From Hondaea fermentalgiana (taxonomy: Eukaryota; Sar; Bigyra; Thraustochytrida; Thraustochytriidae): a DNA stretch of 64,000 bases. The notes under the pieces are model-generated. The model did no database searches. It had not been told where the DNA came from and saw only the letters and a list, made by a program, of their open reading frames with translations. Below, in pieces: positions 29,568 to 39,268 of this stretch. Positions within the stretch are counted from its first letter, which is position 1; each line of letters begins with the position of its first letter. The stretch covers positions 199,291-263,290 of the forward strand of contig NPFB01000056.1 in NCBI GenBank assembly GCA_014084085.1. Reading direction: 5' to 3'. Position numbers and translations under genes: made by a program.

Positions 29568-29667
29568 NNNNNNNNNNNNNNNNNNNNNNNNNNNNNNNNN
29601 NNNNNNNNNNNNNNNNNNNNNNNNNNNNNNNNNNNNNNNNNNNNNNNNNNNNNNNNNNNNNNNNNNN
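29568..29667. other. Assembly gap (100 N)
   Basis: Exactly 100 N. Both flanks carry the same 10-base GCGCGTGCTC-type repeat, so the true array length is unknown and copies may be collapsed. Confidence 0.98.
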
Positions 29668-31492
29668 GCGCGTGCCCGCGCGTGCTCGCGCGTGCTCGCG
29701 CCGCGCGGCGGCTTCGCGCGGCGGCTTCGCGCGGTCGGCTGGGCGCGACGGGATGGGCGATGGCTGCGCCTGGCCGGGCTCTTCCTGCCTTCTCCTGCCT
29801 TCTCCTCCGCGCGGTCCTCGCTCGCTCCGCGCCTCGGCGGGCCTCCCGCGCGCCGCGCTCTCGCCGCGCAGCCCGCGCTCTCGCGCTCTTCGCCGCGAGC
29901 CTCGCGGCCGCCAGCGGCGACGCGTCGCGCGGCAGTTGGTTGGTGGTTTGCGCGGCAGCGAGGCGCGCAGGTAAGAAGAAGAAGGGGCGAGGCAGGCAAG
30001 CAAGCAAGCGAGCGAGAGAGGGAGGCCGCTGCGGGCTCGTGCGGGGCTGCTGCGGCCGGCTCGCGGCCTTGCTTTCGGAGGGCTGCAGGCGGTAGTGTAG
30101 GAGGATGCGGGAGGGTGAGGGGAAGTGGGGGGAGGGTGTGGTAGGGCGAAAGACGCGCCGGAAGAAAGCGAGGCGCGTGAAAGATCGCGCCGCCGGTGCA
30201 CCGGTGGAAAGCGAGCCCTCAACGCAAGACCTCCGTCCCCCTCGGTCCATGTGATTGGCCGCAGCAGCTGGCAAGGGCCGCTGCCTGCCACGCCTGCGGC
30301 CAACGCCGGCAGCTGCTTGCACCTCGCGTCCTTCCGCCTCCGCCGCCGCAGGCCGGGAAATGAATGACACGCACGAGCCAACCTTACTTATTGCTATCAT
30401 CACCAAATGGACTTGGCTTGACAAATGGACCTTTGAAATGAAAGATGTGAAAGACCCGCCTAGGCGCGCGAAAGACCCGCTGCCCGCCGCGTCCCCGTCC
30501 CACCCAGCAAGCGTCTGTCGCGCCCATGCCTCGCCGCCGCGCCGCTCGGACGCAGCCGATTGGCCGCGTCGGCAGCCGCGAAAGCCTGCGCTTGCGCCGA
30601 CGCAGGAGCGCCTCCGCCCATCGATCCCCTTTCTTCCTCCCTCCCTGCTTCTTCCCCTGCTCGCGGGACTGGGGAGGGAGGGATCGAGGAGGGAGGGAGG
30701 GTGAAAGGCGAGGCTGGGGACCGGGACGTCATCGTCATAGGCTACAGCGCTCGCTGCCACTGACCACCTCACCAACCACCTTCCCGCTCCTGGGCCCGCT
30801 AGCTCGCTCCAGGCGCCGGCCCTCGCTCCTCGAGCCTCTCCGTCGCTCGCCCGCTCGCTCGCGTCGTGCGGCGCGAGGCACGAGGAGCGAGCTCCTCCGG
30901 CGCACGCACTGCATCTTTTGCGCGCGGCAGGGCCTCGATCTCGACGACCTCGATCGACCGATGCCCGCGCTCGTCGCACCCGGCCGCAAAGCCCCGGGGC
31001 CTTGAGCCCGCGGTCCGGCCGACCAACCGACGCCGCGCGCCCGGTCGCGTCCGCCCGGGCGCCGCGAAGGGCGCGGGGCCGCCGCTGCCGCGCACGGGTG
31101 ACCCGGCGGAGGAGAATAGAAGGGACTCGAATGACGGATAGGATGAAAGGGTCTCTTCTTCGGACTCTTCTCCAAATTCGCAATCGATGCAGACACAAGC
31201 TTTTTCCAGGCTCGTCGCACCGCTGCCGGCCGCGCTCGAGGAGCTCTCCACGTCCGCTCGCGGCACCCGGTGGCAATCCAAGCCTTGGCAAGGCGAGGTA
31301 AGCCAAGACTGGCTTGGCGTCCGTCCGGGCCGAGGTCTCGACGAGCGGTGAGTGAGATCACCGTCGGAATTCATCCCTCTGGCATCGATCTCTCACGGAG
31401 CTTCTATCGATGCGATGCAGCAGCAGGGAAATGCGACGGGGAGACGAGTGTCTCTGGCCGCCTCGTTCTGGCCTGGCGAGTCGAGCCTGTCC

Positions 31493-31532
31493 CGTGCGCA
31501 GGAGCCCGAGGGGGCTCGGGCTCCTGCGCACG
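31493..31532. repeat. Perfect 18-bp inverted repeat with GGGG loop
   Basis: Arms at 31493-31510 and 31515-31532 are exact reverse complements around a four-G loop. The stem is very GC-rich and would form a stable RNA hairpin or DNA cruciform. No flanking gene explains it. Confidence 0.85.
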
Positions 31533-32170
31533 AGCCCTGGCCCAGCGCGAGCTGAGTCGCCCTCGTCTACCCAGCCTTGCAGCCGCAGCTCTTCCTTCCT
31601 TCATCTCTCTGGCCAATGGGCTTGCGGCGGTTGGCCACAGCATCCATCGCATCGCTCGCCCGGCCAGCATCTCCTTCTCTCCTTCCCTCGCAAACGATCG
31701 ACCGTCGTTTGCAAAAACTGCAGCGGGCAGCCTGTACGTCGGCGCCGCCAGATGTTCGGGCTCGAGCTCGAGTTCGTGGCTGCGGTCCTGGTGTTCTTGG
31801 TGTTGGAGATCCCTCTGCCGGCGAGCAATAATCATGGCAGCAATAATGACCTCCTAGGCCTCCGGCAAGGGTTGGGGTTTGCCCTCTCGCGCTCAATCGC
31901 TTCTCGCTCGCCTCCCGCTGCATCTTCTGCGCCGCCGTTCGTCACGTGGTCTCCCGCCCTCGTCCGCGCCGCAGCGGCAAGGAATCATCCTGCGAGATGC
32001 TGCTGCCTGAGCTTGCAAGCATCCTCGCTCGCATGCCGTGCCTGCACGCCATGCAGCGCCACGCCGCGGCAGAGCGGAGCAGCTCGAGACTGCGACGCGA
32101 GCCCTGCGCGGTCGGGCTTCCCGCGGCCGGCGCCACTCGAGGAGCGCAAGATCGAGCGGTCGATGGGCCA

Positions 32171-32200
32171 CGATCGATCGATCGATCTATCGATCGATCG
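32171..32200. repeat. (GATC)n microsatellite with one interruption
   Basis: About seven GATC units, interrupted once by CTAT. It is the same motif as the array in the bidirectional promoter near 7.6 kb. Confidence 0.9.
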
Positions 32201-33070
32201 CAGCCCTCCAACGCACAGCGCCACCACAGCTGGGGTCGAGATGCGGGAAGCTGAAGGATGAGTGGGGGAGGGTGCGGGCCCGCACCTGGGCGGGCTCGGG
32301 CTTGCCTTGCGAGTGTTGGTTTGGCCAATGGGCTTCAAGTCGGGCTGGGCTTGGAATGGCATGGCCTCTTGCTTTGCTTTGCGTTGCTTCGCTTTGCTTT
32401 GCGTTTGCGTTGGCTTTTGCATTTTGGCTTTGATTGGCTGGTGCAGCAGCAGCGGGCGCCGTTGCCAACCAAGCAGCGGTGCTTGGCGCACGAACTTCAC
32501 CGTCAATGAAAGTCGTCAGGCGTCACGAATGGATGACCAAGACCTGGTCGGCCAGGCTGGTGGCACAGACAGCAACGACGGATGATTGAGCGCCTCGCGG
32601 ACGCAAAACGAGGCCTGATGGCCGGTGAATAGATGGATGGATAAAGGAAGGCTTGCCAAAGGTGCTGCAGAGGTGATCCTGGCCGAATTCGTCAAACTTG
32701 CACAACGCACATCCTGCCAGTTTGTGGCGAAATATCCAGGCAGACAGGCAGCTGCAAGTATAGAAGTAGGAAGGCAGCCATCACGCCGATGGTGCATCGC
32801 TGCTGCTACTTGACCGAACGACTGTGTTGCTACTGCCGCTTCTCGCGTCATGTATGCAAACGAACAGTCTGGTAGTGAAGTTCTGGGAAACACGAGCTTC
32901 TTCTTCTCCCTGCCAGGAGACGAAACGCCAAGCACGCCGCCCGTCCATCCTGTCGCGGGGCCGGCAGATGCTCTGCCGACTTGCTTGCGGTGCTCTCGTC
33001 AGCGCGCAGTGCTAAGCATCGTGCTCTCCAGAAAATGTAGTAGGCCCAGGCCTAGGCCTAGTAGTTTCAC

Positions 33071-33118
33071 AACAAGCAAGCAAGCACGCAAGCAAGCAAG
33101 CAAAGCGTGCAAGCAAGC
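33071..33118. repeat. (CAAG)n microsatellite
   Basis: Imperfect CAAG tetranucleotides run up to about 60 bases before the next ATG. The same motif appears near 12484 and 29996. Confidence 0.85.
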
Positions 33119-33175
33119 TGACACTGACATGTGAAGTCGTGCTCCGTGCCGCGGGCGCATAGAGGAAACGCGATC

Positions 33176-33877
33176 ATGTTGCGGCGAGTGGCGCTGGGCG
33201 CAACCATCTCGGGGGTCGGCGTGGGGACGACGCTGGTCGGCGTGAAGCTGGCCGAGCAGAATGGGGTTCTGCAAAAGCCGTCCTTGAGCGCGCCCGTGCT
33301 CGTCTTCATCTCGTCCGGGTATGTGGCCATGGGCGCGGCCAGCGTCTTCTACGCGAGCTGCGAGGAGGCGCTGCTCGGGAGGGGGTTCGTGCGCGGCATG
33401 GTGCTTCAGAGCTATGCGCAAAAGACGACATGGGCCAGCAAACCAACTGTGCGCGGCGAAGATCTCGAACCAATCGTCAAGAGCATGATGCGCACCGACC
33501 CTTTTATTAAGCTTACAGCCCTGCAGCAGGAAACCGGCAACGCGCTCAACCAGGCAACCTACGGCCTTGTACGCCAGTCTGATGTCTACGAAGCACTCAT
33601 GCGCGAAGTTGGGCCTTTTGCTCGAAGCGAGAAAGTTGTTGCCGACCGTCTTCGCGACACGCTCGTCGAAGCCGCTGAGCAGGCTGTTCGTAGAAGCATT
33701 GCCACGCAGCGCGATGGATTTATCGTAGCCATGGCCACGAGCATGTTTCTCGCATCGCTCATCACGCTCGCGCTCGATCGTGCTTTCCCCCCAACGCAAC
33801 CACGTCGAGCCTCCCGACTCGCTGAGCGATTCAGGCAACATCCGAAGCAGCAAAATGACCACCAAGCCGAGGCCTAG
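33176..33877 (+). CDS. Small predicted membrane protein
   Basis: The 233-residue product has two hydrophobic helices near the N-terminus (residues 4-24 and about 39-62, the latter with VLVFISSGYVAMGAASVFYA). A soluble helical middle with mixed charge follows, and a third helix lies near 196-212 (FIVAMATSMFLASLITLAL). It ends in a basic Arg/Gln-rich tail. The short basic start before helix 1 would suit a mitochondrial or other organelle membrane, but no targeting site is certain. No family is recognised. The ATG at 33176 is the first; a GTG at 33131 could extend the frame but is not used. Confidence 0.62.
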   Translation: MLRRVALGATISGVGVGTTLVGVKLAEQNGVLQKPSLSAPVLVFISSGYVAMGAASVFYASCEEALLGRGFVRGMVLQSYAQKTTWASKPTVRGEDLEPIVKSMMRTDPFIKLTALQQETGNALNQATYGLVRQSDVYEALMREVGPFARSEKVVADRLRDTLVEAAEQAVRRSIATQRDGFIVAMATSMFLASLITLALDRAFPPTQPRRASRLAERFRQHPKQQNDHQAEA

Positions 33878-34614
33878 GCTAAAATTCTTGTCTGCGTCCA
33901 ACGTGGGAGCGTGACAAATCATGCGCTGCCCTTATTACCTCCACCATTATTGAAACTTACGTCATGAATCGCTTGACGCACAACCCTTTTTCGAAAGGTT
34001 TTTCGCTATGCAAAGGAAGTGGAGATAAAAGTGACACCAGTCTCTATGATTAGGTGCATGCACGCTGCGTCTAGCGCGGGTTTTGGGCGTTGGACAAGTG
34101 TTCCCGATCTCGCCTGCTCGACGCAAACCTCTTGCTGGCTGGGAATAAACGCCGTGGAAAGAAGATAGTGGAGTTTAATGCACAAACGCTGCATAAGCCC
34201 AGGCCCTGGGCTGGACTTTCCCATTGTGTGCAAGACATTACGGCACGTGACTCGCCGCGTAATGTGTGCGAAACACCAGCTCGTTCAAACTCCGCACATT
34301 CATTTGCGTGTTTATAGAGATTCATGTACATTCAATCCAATTGCGTCACATCGAGCAGTGAAGAGTAAGTAGGCATACCGAACTTCGTGCCTGACTACGG
34401 CTGGGCTCGACAAGAATAAATTGTATCGCCAAGCCAGGTCTCTTCTTTCGCAAAGTGTATCGCAGCAAGAATAAGGATCATCCCAAATGATAAAAAAAGA
34501 AAAGAAAAAGAAAAGAAAAGAACCTTCAAGATGATCGATCTTCATCTTCCTCTTCTCTCTTCTCGGCCTTGTCAATAAATAAGGTACACATGCATATTTT
34601 GTTTCGTCTCGTTT
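33878..34614. other. Intergenic, convergent
   Basis: The region lies between converging genes. It is AT-rich, with AATAAA-like words near 34415 and 34574 that could serve as polyadenylation signals and an A/G run at about 34492-34521. No coding sequence is supported. Confidence 0.5.
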
Positions 34615-35159
34615 CTATTTTCGCCGCCGTTGATAAAAGGTGGAAGAGGGCTCAACGCCAAAACCACGCTCTGAGCGCAGCAAGTTCGAAGCCTGCTTTT
34701 TCTGAAAACGCGAGTTTGAGAGCAATCCTGACACCGCTGTCTCCTTCGTCTGACTCATAAGCTGGAGCATTGTGCGTTCTGCGAGCTCCAAGTTCTTCTT
34801 CACACTGTTCATGGTCTTTTCGCGATCCTCAAGACGCTCGCACAACGGCTTGTACTGTTTGTTGATACGCTCGAGCTCTTTGTCGATCCATGCAATGCTC
34901 GCGCGGTCCTTGTCCATGGCCTCGCCGCAGACCTTTCTGCGATGTTTTAGACCACTCACCATCTTGTCGAGAGCTTCAATCTGCATCCATGATACTTTAC
35001 GAAGTTAGTGCATGTTTTTTCACTCACGACCTTTTGCTCTCCCCCACGTACCCTGCGTTTGGCGTGCTCTGGACCATTGCTGGCATTTTTGATGCGCTCC
35101 AAGAGCTCTCGCTTCGCTTCGTCAAGCTCCTCCACGCTTGCCTCGCTCGCGGTGTCCAT
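34615..35159 (-). CDS. Two-exon coiled-coil protein
   Basis: The coding parts are 35159-35052 (exon 1, 36 residues) and 34980-34615 (exon 2, 121 residues), giving 157 residues. The intron at 35051-34981 is 71 bases with a GTACGT donor, an ACTAAC branch site and a GCAG acceptor. It is phase 0, joining HAKRR to IEALDKMVS without breaking the helix. The product is nearly all coiled coil (ELERINKQYKPLCERLEDRE; SVKKNLELAERTMLQLMSQT) with a basic tail (YQRRRK). It is probably a small scaffold or complex subunit. The family is not recognised. Exon 1 starts at the ATG before DTASEASVEEL because upstream codons look non-coding. Confidence 0.7.
34981..35051 (-). other. Spliceosomal intron, 71 bp
   Basis: Donor AGG|GTACGT, branch ACTAAC about 30 bases before the acceptor, and acceptor ATGCAG. 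Splicing restores one continuous coiled-coil frame, while reading through adds residues and meets a stop. Confidence 0.85.
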
Positions 35160-35854
35160 TGCAGCGTGCAGGAAAACAGCCTCCTTCGCTGATTGCCGTC
35201 CTCCGCCACTTGACCAAGGCGATGATGACCACGGAAGGCAAGCCGCGTTATTTGAAGGTCCCGCCTTCCTCCGGACTCGTGTAAACATGGCAGGTAAAAG
35301 GTGTGCACGGCGCACGGAGGTCTCAACGGATATACTTGCACACCACTTTGCAAAGTTTCTCTGAGACAGCGAGCTTGACGTGCCAAACGAACATTTCCCG
35401 CCCTTGCATACAGTCCTGCATTCCTTACTCCTACCTATCAAAGGACAAAGCTTGGACGGCAGTTCCAACAGCAAGCGAGCGAAAGAAAGGAGCATTCGCT
35501 CACCCACGATATCCGCGCTCCGCAGTCAAGCGATCCTCCAGCAATCTAGCTAGCTATAGCTAGCCAAGCTAGGTAGCAAGGGTTAGAACCTAGCTGCTGT
35601 CCGCGACTGCGAGAAACCAGCTTTGGAGGAGAGGAGGGTGACATGCTGGTGCGTAGTAAACCTGGTTCGCCCAAAGCCAACCTGGTGGCCCGGCCGCGGC
35701 CGCGGCCAGCGTTACGGATTTTGCAACGAGGTGGCGCAGCGAAGCGCAAAGACCGCACGCTCGTGCTTGCTTGCGCCATCTACTCACTTACGTGCGAAGT
35801 GAGACGCGGCGGCCCAGACTTCGGGCGGTAAATAATCGACGGGAACAAGTAACC
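35160..35854. promoter_or_regulatory. Divergent intergenic region
   Basis: This separates the two-exon coiled-coil gene and the polytopic membrane protein gene. Near 35546-35578 is a CTAGCTAGCTATAGCTAG-type palindromic stretch. No other gene is seen. Confidence 0.45.
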
Positions 35855-38656
35855 ATGCGCTTGAACAATGTAGCCTGCGTGATTTTGCTCGCTGTGGCGT
35901 CGACTGTGCTGCAGCTTGGCTTGGGCACGATGCTACCGTATCAGTACGGCGGCGAAATTTACATCGCAGCAACATATTTCGCGAATGCAGTGTCCTACAT
36001 GTTTTTAGCTGGCGGCGTCGCAGTCATGCTCTTCATTGGACGTGTCTTGGACATGTCCTATTGGGAACAGCCTGCTGCTTGCTGGCTACGTCGCGTGTGG
36101 TACGCACTCGCCGCTATATTGACGCTCGCAACTGTCATTTCCGCTTCCCAAGTATTTAGCGCCGCCATCTTGCTCGCAGTGATCTTTATCGCTTGCGCAT
36201 GCAGCGTCATCGTCCTCGTTTCAGTTAAATCGATGCTTGGGCCGTCGCCAGCCATGGCGAGATCATTCGGGTACATGCAGATTCTTTCCGGTGTGCTTAT
36301 TTTGATAGCTCAAGTCATTTTCCTCTTGACGCAAGGCAAGGCCACGGATAACTGTGCTTCCTCTACCTATTGGTCGATCACAGCGACGCGTGAATGGACC
36401 TATTACGAAGTCGACTGTCCATTTGAAGTCGAAATTAGCCCGTTTGAAAATGCGACCGCAGATGCACAATTTTACTCGTGTTCTTTCCGCGAGGAAACGT
36501 GCACAATCGGAGATTATGATTACGCTATTGCAGACGAGAGTTTGATCGAGAAGCAGACTGAGATCACCACGGATGGCTCCTGTCGCTTGCGCACTGCCAA
36601 GCTCATTTTCAAGGTGGCTCGAGATTTCCTGTCAAGATCTGCGCTTGACAACATCAACATGCAATGGATGGGCAGTGACGCGGTGGTTGGCAAATCGAAC
36701 GGTACTGAGATTGTCAAGGTGCGCGCGCGATACCATGGCTGCAGCCGGGCCTTTCTTCTCTGGAGTGGTCCTCTTTGCATGAGTGTATTTGCTCTATGGA
36801 TTGGCGTCGGCACCCTCGTGGTCATTTTGCCTAAATATGACGATGCTCGTAATGCGGACCGGCAGCGAAAGATTCTCGCCCGCGGCACCATATCCCTCTT
36901 ACTACTCATGTGGATCGGAGCCAGCATTGGGGGCTCCGACATGAACATGTCGCAGATTGTTATCTTTTGTGCTGGAGCGGGCATTGGCATGCTTTTGTTA
37001 GGATACATTTCAGCGCATGGGATCAATTCCTTGTGGGAGGTGGCCTCGGGAAGCAAATTCGGTCAGCAAGCCATGGCCATTATGATTTCTGACTGGGGTC
37101 TCGCATTCATGGCTCTCGGGCTCATGCCAGTAGGTTTTCTCTACCTGCTGCTCAGTATTCCGTGCCAATTTATGCGCAAAATCAACATCTTCGGTTGCAA
37201 TCTCCCGGTTGATCCTGCCGATCGTCGCAATATTGTAACCAAGGGTGCGAGCGCCGGCTTGAAGCGAGCTCGAGCGCTCAATTGGACGTCAATATTAACC
37301 AAGGTCATTATCCTTGGTCTACTCTTCATGAGTCTCAACGTGGTGGTATCCAAGTTCACCTCGGTTGCGATGAGTGCTTTGAATGAATGGATTCGCTTGC
37401 AAAACTTTGGCATGGGCCAAATCACCATGGTGTTCTTTGCAGTTGGCATGGCCGCCTTCTTGAATCCGCTCATCCCTGGTCCGCCCATCTATGTTTCGGG
37501 TGGAATCGTTCTCGTCGAAGGCACGCGCGTCATGTTTGCAGGGATGCTTAGCGGTCAGACCGTCGAAGCAAGTGGCGAGCTTGCTTGCACAGACTTGTAC
37601 ACTGACGGCGAATGTGAGGCAGGATATTGGATTGCAATAGCCTACACGGTTGCGGTTTGTACGGTGCTGAAAATGTGCGCCATCACGGTTCAACAAAAAG
37701 TATTTGGTGAGCGCATGGGTCGTTTCATTTCAATTCGACGCTTTATTGGCGTAAACACTGTCGCATGCCGGGCCATCAAAATAATCTTGCAGGACCGCGG
37801 TCTGACAATGCGCAAGGTCTTCATCCTCTGCGGAGGTCCTGATTGGCCAACGTCCGTGACTACGGGTATTCTTGGACTACCGTTATTGTCCATGCTCATC
37901 GGTTCGCTGCCCATCGTCTTTCTCATTGCGCCATCTGTTCTTGCTGGCGCGTCTTTACTTCGCACCACAGAGGGATCTATCTGGTCATCCATTAGTGTTT
38001 TGGCTGTTGGTTTGAGCGTAGTGCTGCAATCTGCAAGCATGTTTGGGGCGATGCACGTGATTGCCAAGGTGGCAACGGAGCATGAGAATGAATTGGCCGC
38101 CATGGATCCTGATTTGGAGGTTCTCGAGTACACGAAGAAATCTGAGCGCAAACGTGCTGCCATGGCACATGCAAAAGACTGGCATCGCAAAGGCTTTCCG
38201 CTTGTCGCCCGCTTCTTTCTCATCGTGGGGGCGGCTACAATGATCCTCTCCGTTTATTTGGCTGTAGTACTTGGTTCTGCGTGCTTTGGTTCGTTTAGCG
38301 TATCAGATTCTATTTCCGAGGATCTCGGAGGAGATCCCTTTGCCATCGTTCTCTGGCCTCTGGGATATTTGTGCCTGCTGCTTTTGGCCATTTCGGTCTT
38401 TTGCTTTTGCGTCTTGGAAGTCGTGTTTTCGTGCATTTGTAAATCTGTCGCGCAAGTTTCCCCTGAAGAGGCACTTCCGGCGTTCGCCTCGGGCAAGCCC
38501 ACAGCAAATGACATTTCTTCGCCGCTTCACTCACCAGACAGTGCTGAGCCTGCGATGCAAACAACAGAAGCGTCTTCGCCAACGCACACGGAGGCATCAT
38601 TGCCTTCGCACACGGAAGCCCGTGCTGAGACTACGGTAAAGCCCGCAGATTCTTGA
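35855..38656 (+). CDS. Polytopic membrane protein, about 16 transmembrane helices
   Basis: The 933-residue product is dominated by hydrophobic helices. Five lie at the N-terminus (residues 1-170). A Cys-containing extramembrane loop of about 130 residues follows, with possible N-glycosylation sites (ENAT, KSNGT). Further helices come after it. A central pair holds FLNPLIPGPPIYVSGGIVL and GYWIAIAYTVAVCTVLKMC, which weakly recalls the Pro/Gly loop of VTT (SNARE-associated Golgi, DedA-type) proteins, but the match is too thin for a firm call. A cytosolic segment near 745-790 is charged. The tail is low-complexity Ser/Thr/Pro/Glu with THTEAS repeats. Transport or lipid scrambling is possible; the family is not established. 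The first ATG is 35855. Confidence 0.68.
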   Translation: MRLNNVACVILLAVASTVLQLGLGTMLPYQYGGEIYIAATYFANAVSYMFLAGGVAVMLFIGRVLDMSYWEQPAACWLRRVWYALAAILTLATVISASQVFSAAILLAVIFIACACSVIVLVSVKSMLGPSPAMARSFGYMQILSGVLILIAQVIFLLTQGKATDNCASSTYWSITATREWTYYEVDCPFEVEISPFENATADAQFYSCSFREETCTIGDYDYAIADESLIEKQTEITTDGSCRLRTAKLIFKVARDFLSRSALDNINMQWMGSDAVVGKSNGTEIVKVRARYHGCSRAFLLWSGPLCMSVFALWIGVGTLVVILPKYDDARNADRQRKILARGTISLLLLMWIGASIGGSDMNMSQIVIFCAGAGIGMLLLGYISAHGINSLWEVASGSKFGQQAMAIMISDWGLAFMALGLMPVGFLYLLLSIPCQFMRKINIFGCNLPVDPADRRNIVTKGASAGLKRARALNWTSILTKVIILGLLFMSLNVVVSKFTSVAMSALNEWIRLQNFGMGQITMVFFAVGMAAFLNPLIPGPPIYVSGGIVLVEGTRVMFAGMLSGQTVEASGELACTDLYTDGECEAGYWIAIAYTVAVCTVLKMCAITVQQKVFGERMGRFISIRRFIGVNTVACRAIKIILQDRGLTMRKVFILCGGPDWPTSVTTGILGLPLLSMLIGSLPIVFLIAPSVLAGASLLRTTEGSIWSSISVLAVGLSVVLQSASMFGAMHVIAKVATEHENELAAMDPDLEVLEYTKKSERKRAAMAHAKDWHRKGFPLVARFFLIVGAATMILSVYLAVVLGSACFGSFSVSDSISEDLGGDPFAIVLWPLGYLCLLLLAISVFCFCVLEVVFSCICKSVAQVSPEEALPAFASGKPTANDISSPLHSPDSAEPAMQTTEASSPTHTEASLPSHTEARAETTVKPADS

Positions 38657-39268
38657 GCGCTTCAAGTATTTGCTACCTAGTGTGGCATACAATGGTAGTC
38701 TATGTGGAGACTACGGCAAAGTCCGCAGACGTCCAATGCTTGCTACTTTGCTTTTTGGCAATTCTTCGGAAGCCTATACGAAGAGTACGGCAGACTTCAA
38801 ATGGTTGCAACGTTGGTGGCGATTCTATTTTCTTTTTTCCGAAATTTCAGCGCTCTCGCGAGTTGACCAGCTAGCGTCTTGTCGTTGTCGGCTGACGCGG
38901 GTAAATGTCCAGAGCAGGAAGACTTGCGTAGTTTTAACGCTTCGTCGCGAAGATTTGGTAACTATATTATATGAAATGATTGACTCCCAAGACATGATTT
39001 TCAGCGTCTCGTAGATGCTGAATGAGGAGCTGGTGAATTTTTGCATACCTGCCAACGGGTTTCTCGCTGCAAGAATAAGTCAAATGTACAGTCGATACTT
39101 CGTCCTGCTGAAGAAGAATCCTTTTGACGACATACTAATGCCACCGCCATCAATGACTTTGTCTGTACATCAAAAAAGACCTGTCAAAAGTTGTGTTTTT
39201 TTTTTACTGATTTGAAAACCGGAAAGAGAAAAGCGGAGAGGGGTGTGAGGATAGGAGAAACCATTTTA
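38657..39268. other. Intergenic, convergent, with degenerate repeats
   Basis: The GAGACTACGG(C/T)AAAG(C/T)CCGCAGA word at the 3' end of the membrane-protein gene recurs at 38708-38730 and more loosely near 38770-38800. These are three diverged copies of a unit of about 75-80 bases crossing the stop codon. The rest is AT-rich and shows no gene. Confidence 0.5.

Larger units (their letters stand above)
29241..33175. other. 3.9-kb GC-rich gene-poor region with gap
   Basis: Long open frames on both strands here are Arg/Ala/Pro/Ser-rich and have no domain, as expected for GC-rich DNA that rarely forms stops, so none is called. The stretch holds a 24-G run, an assembly gap inside CGCGTGCTCG repeats, several CCAAT/ATTGG motifs (near 30253, 30559, 31613, 32327 and 32427), a perfect 18-base hairpin, GATC and CAAG microsatellites, and a more AT-rich island at about 30380-30470. 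It must include the cyclin promoter on its left and that of the 33176 gene on its right. Confidence 0.55.

Noticed and set aside
29219..31306. Long minus-strand frame crossing the gap
   Set aside because: It is Arg/Ala/Pro-rich with no domain, runs through 100 N, and is matched by equally long frames on the other strand. This fits GC-rich DNA with few stops.
31410..32261. Plus-strand frame of 283 codons in the GC-rich region
   Set aside because: It has low-complexity Ser/Ala/Pro/Arg composition, several overlapping rivals in other frames, a non-coding-looking microsatellite inside it and no fold.
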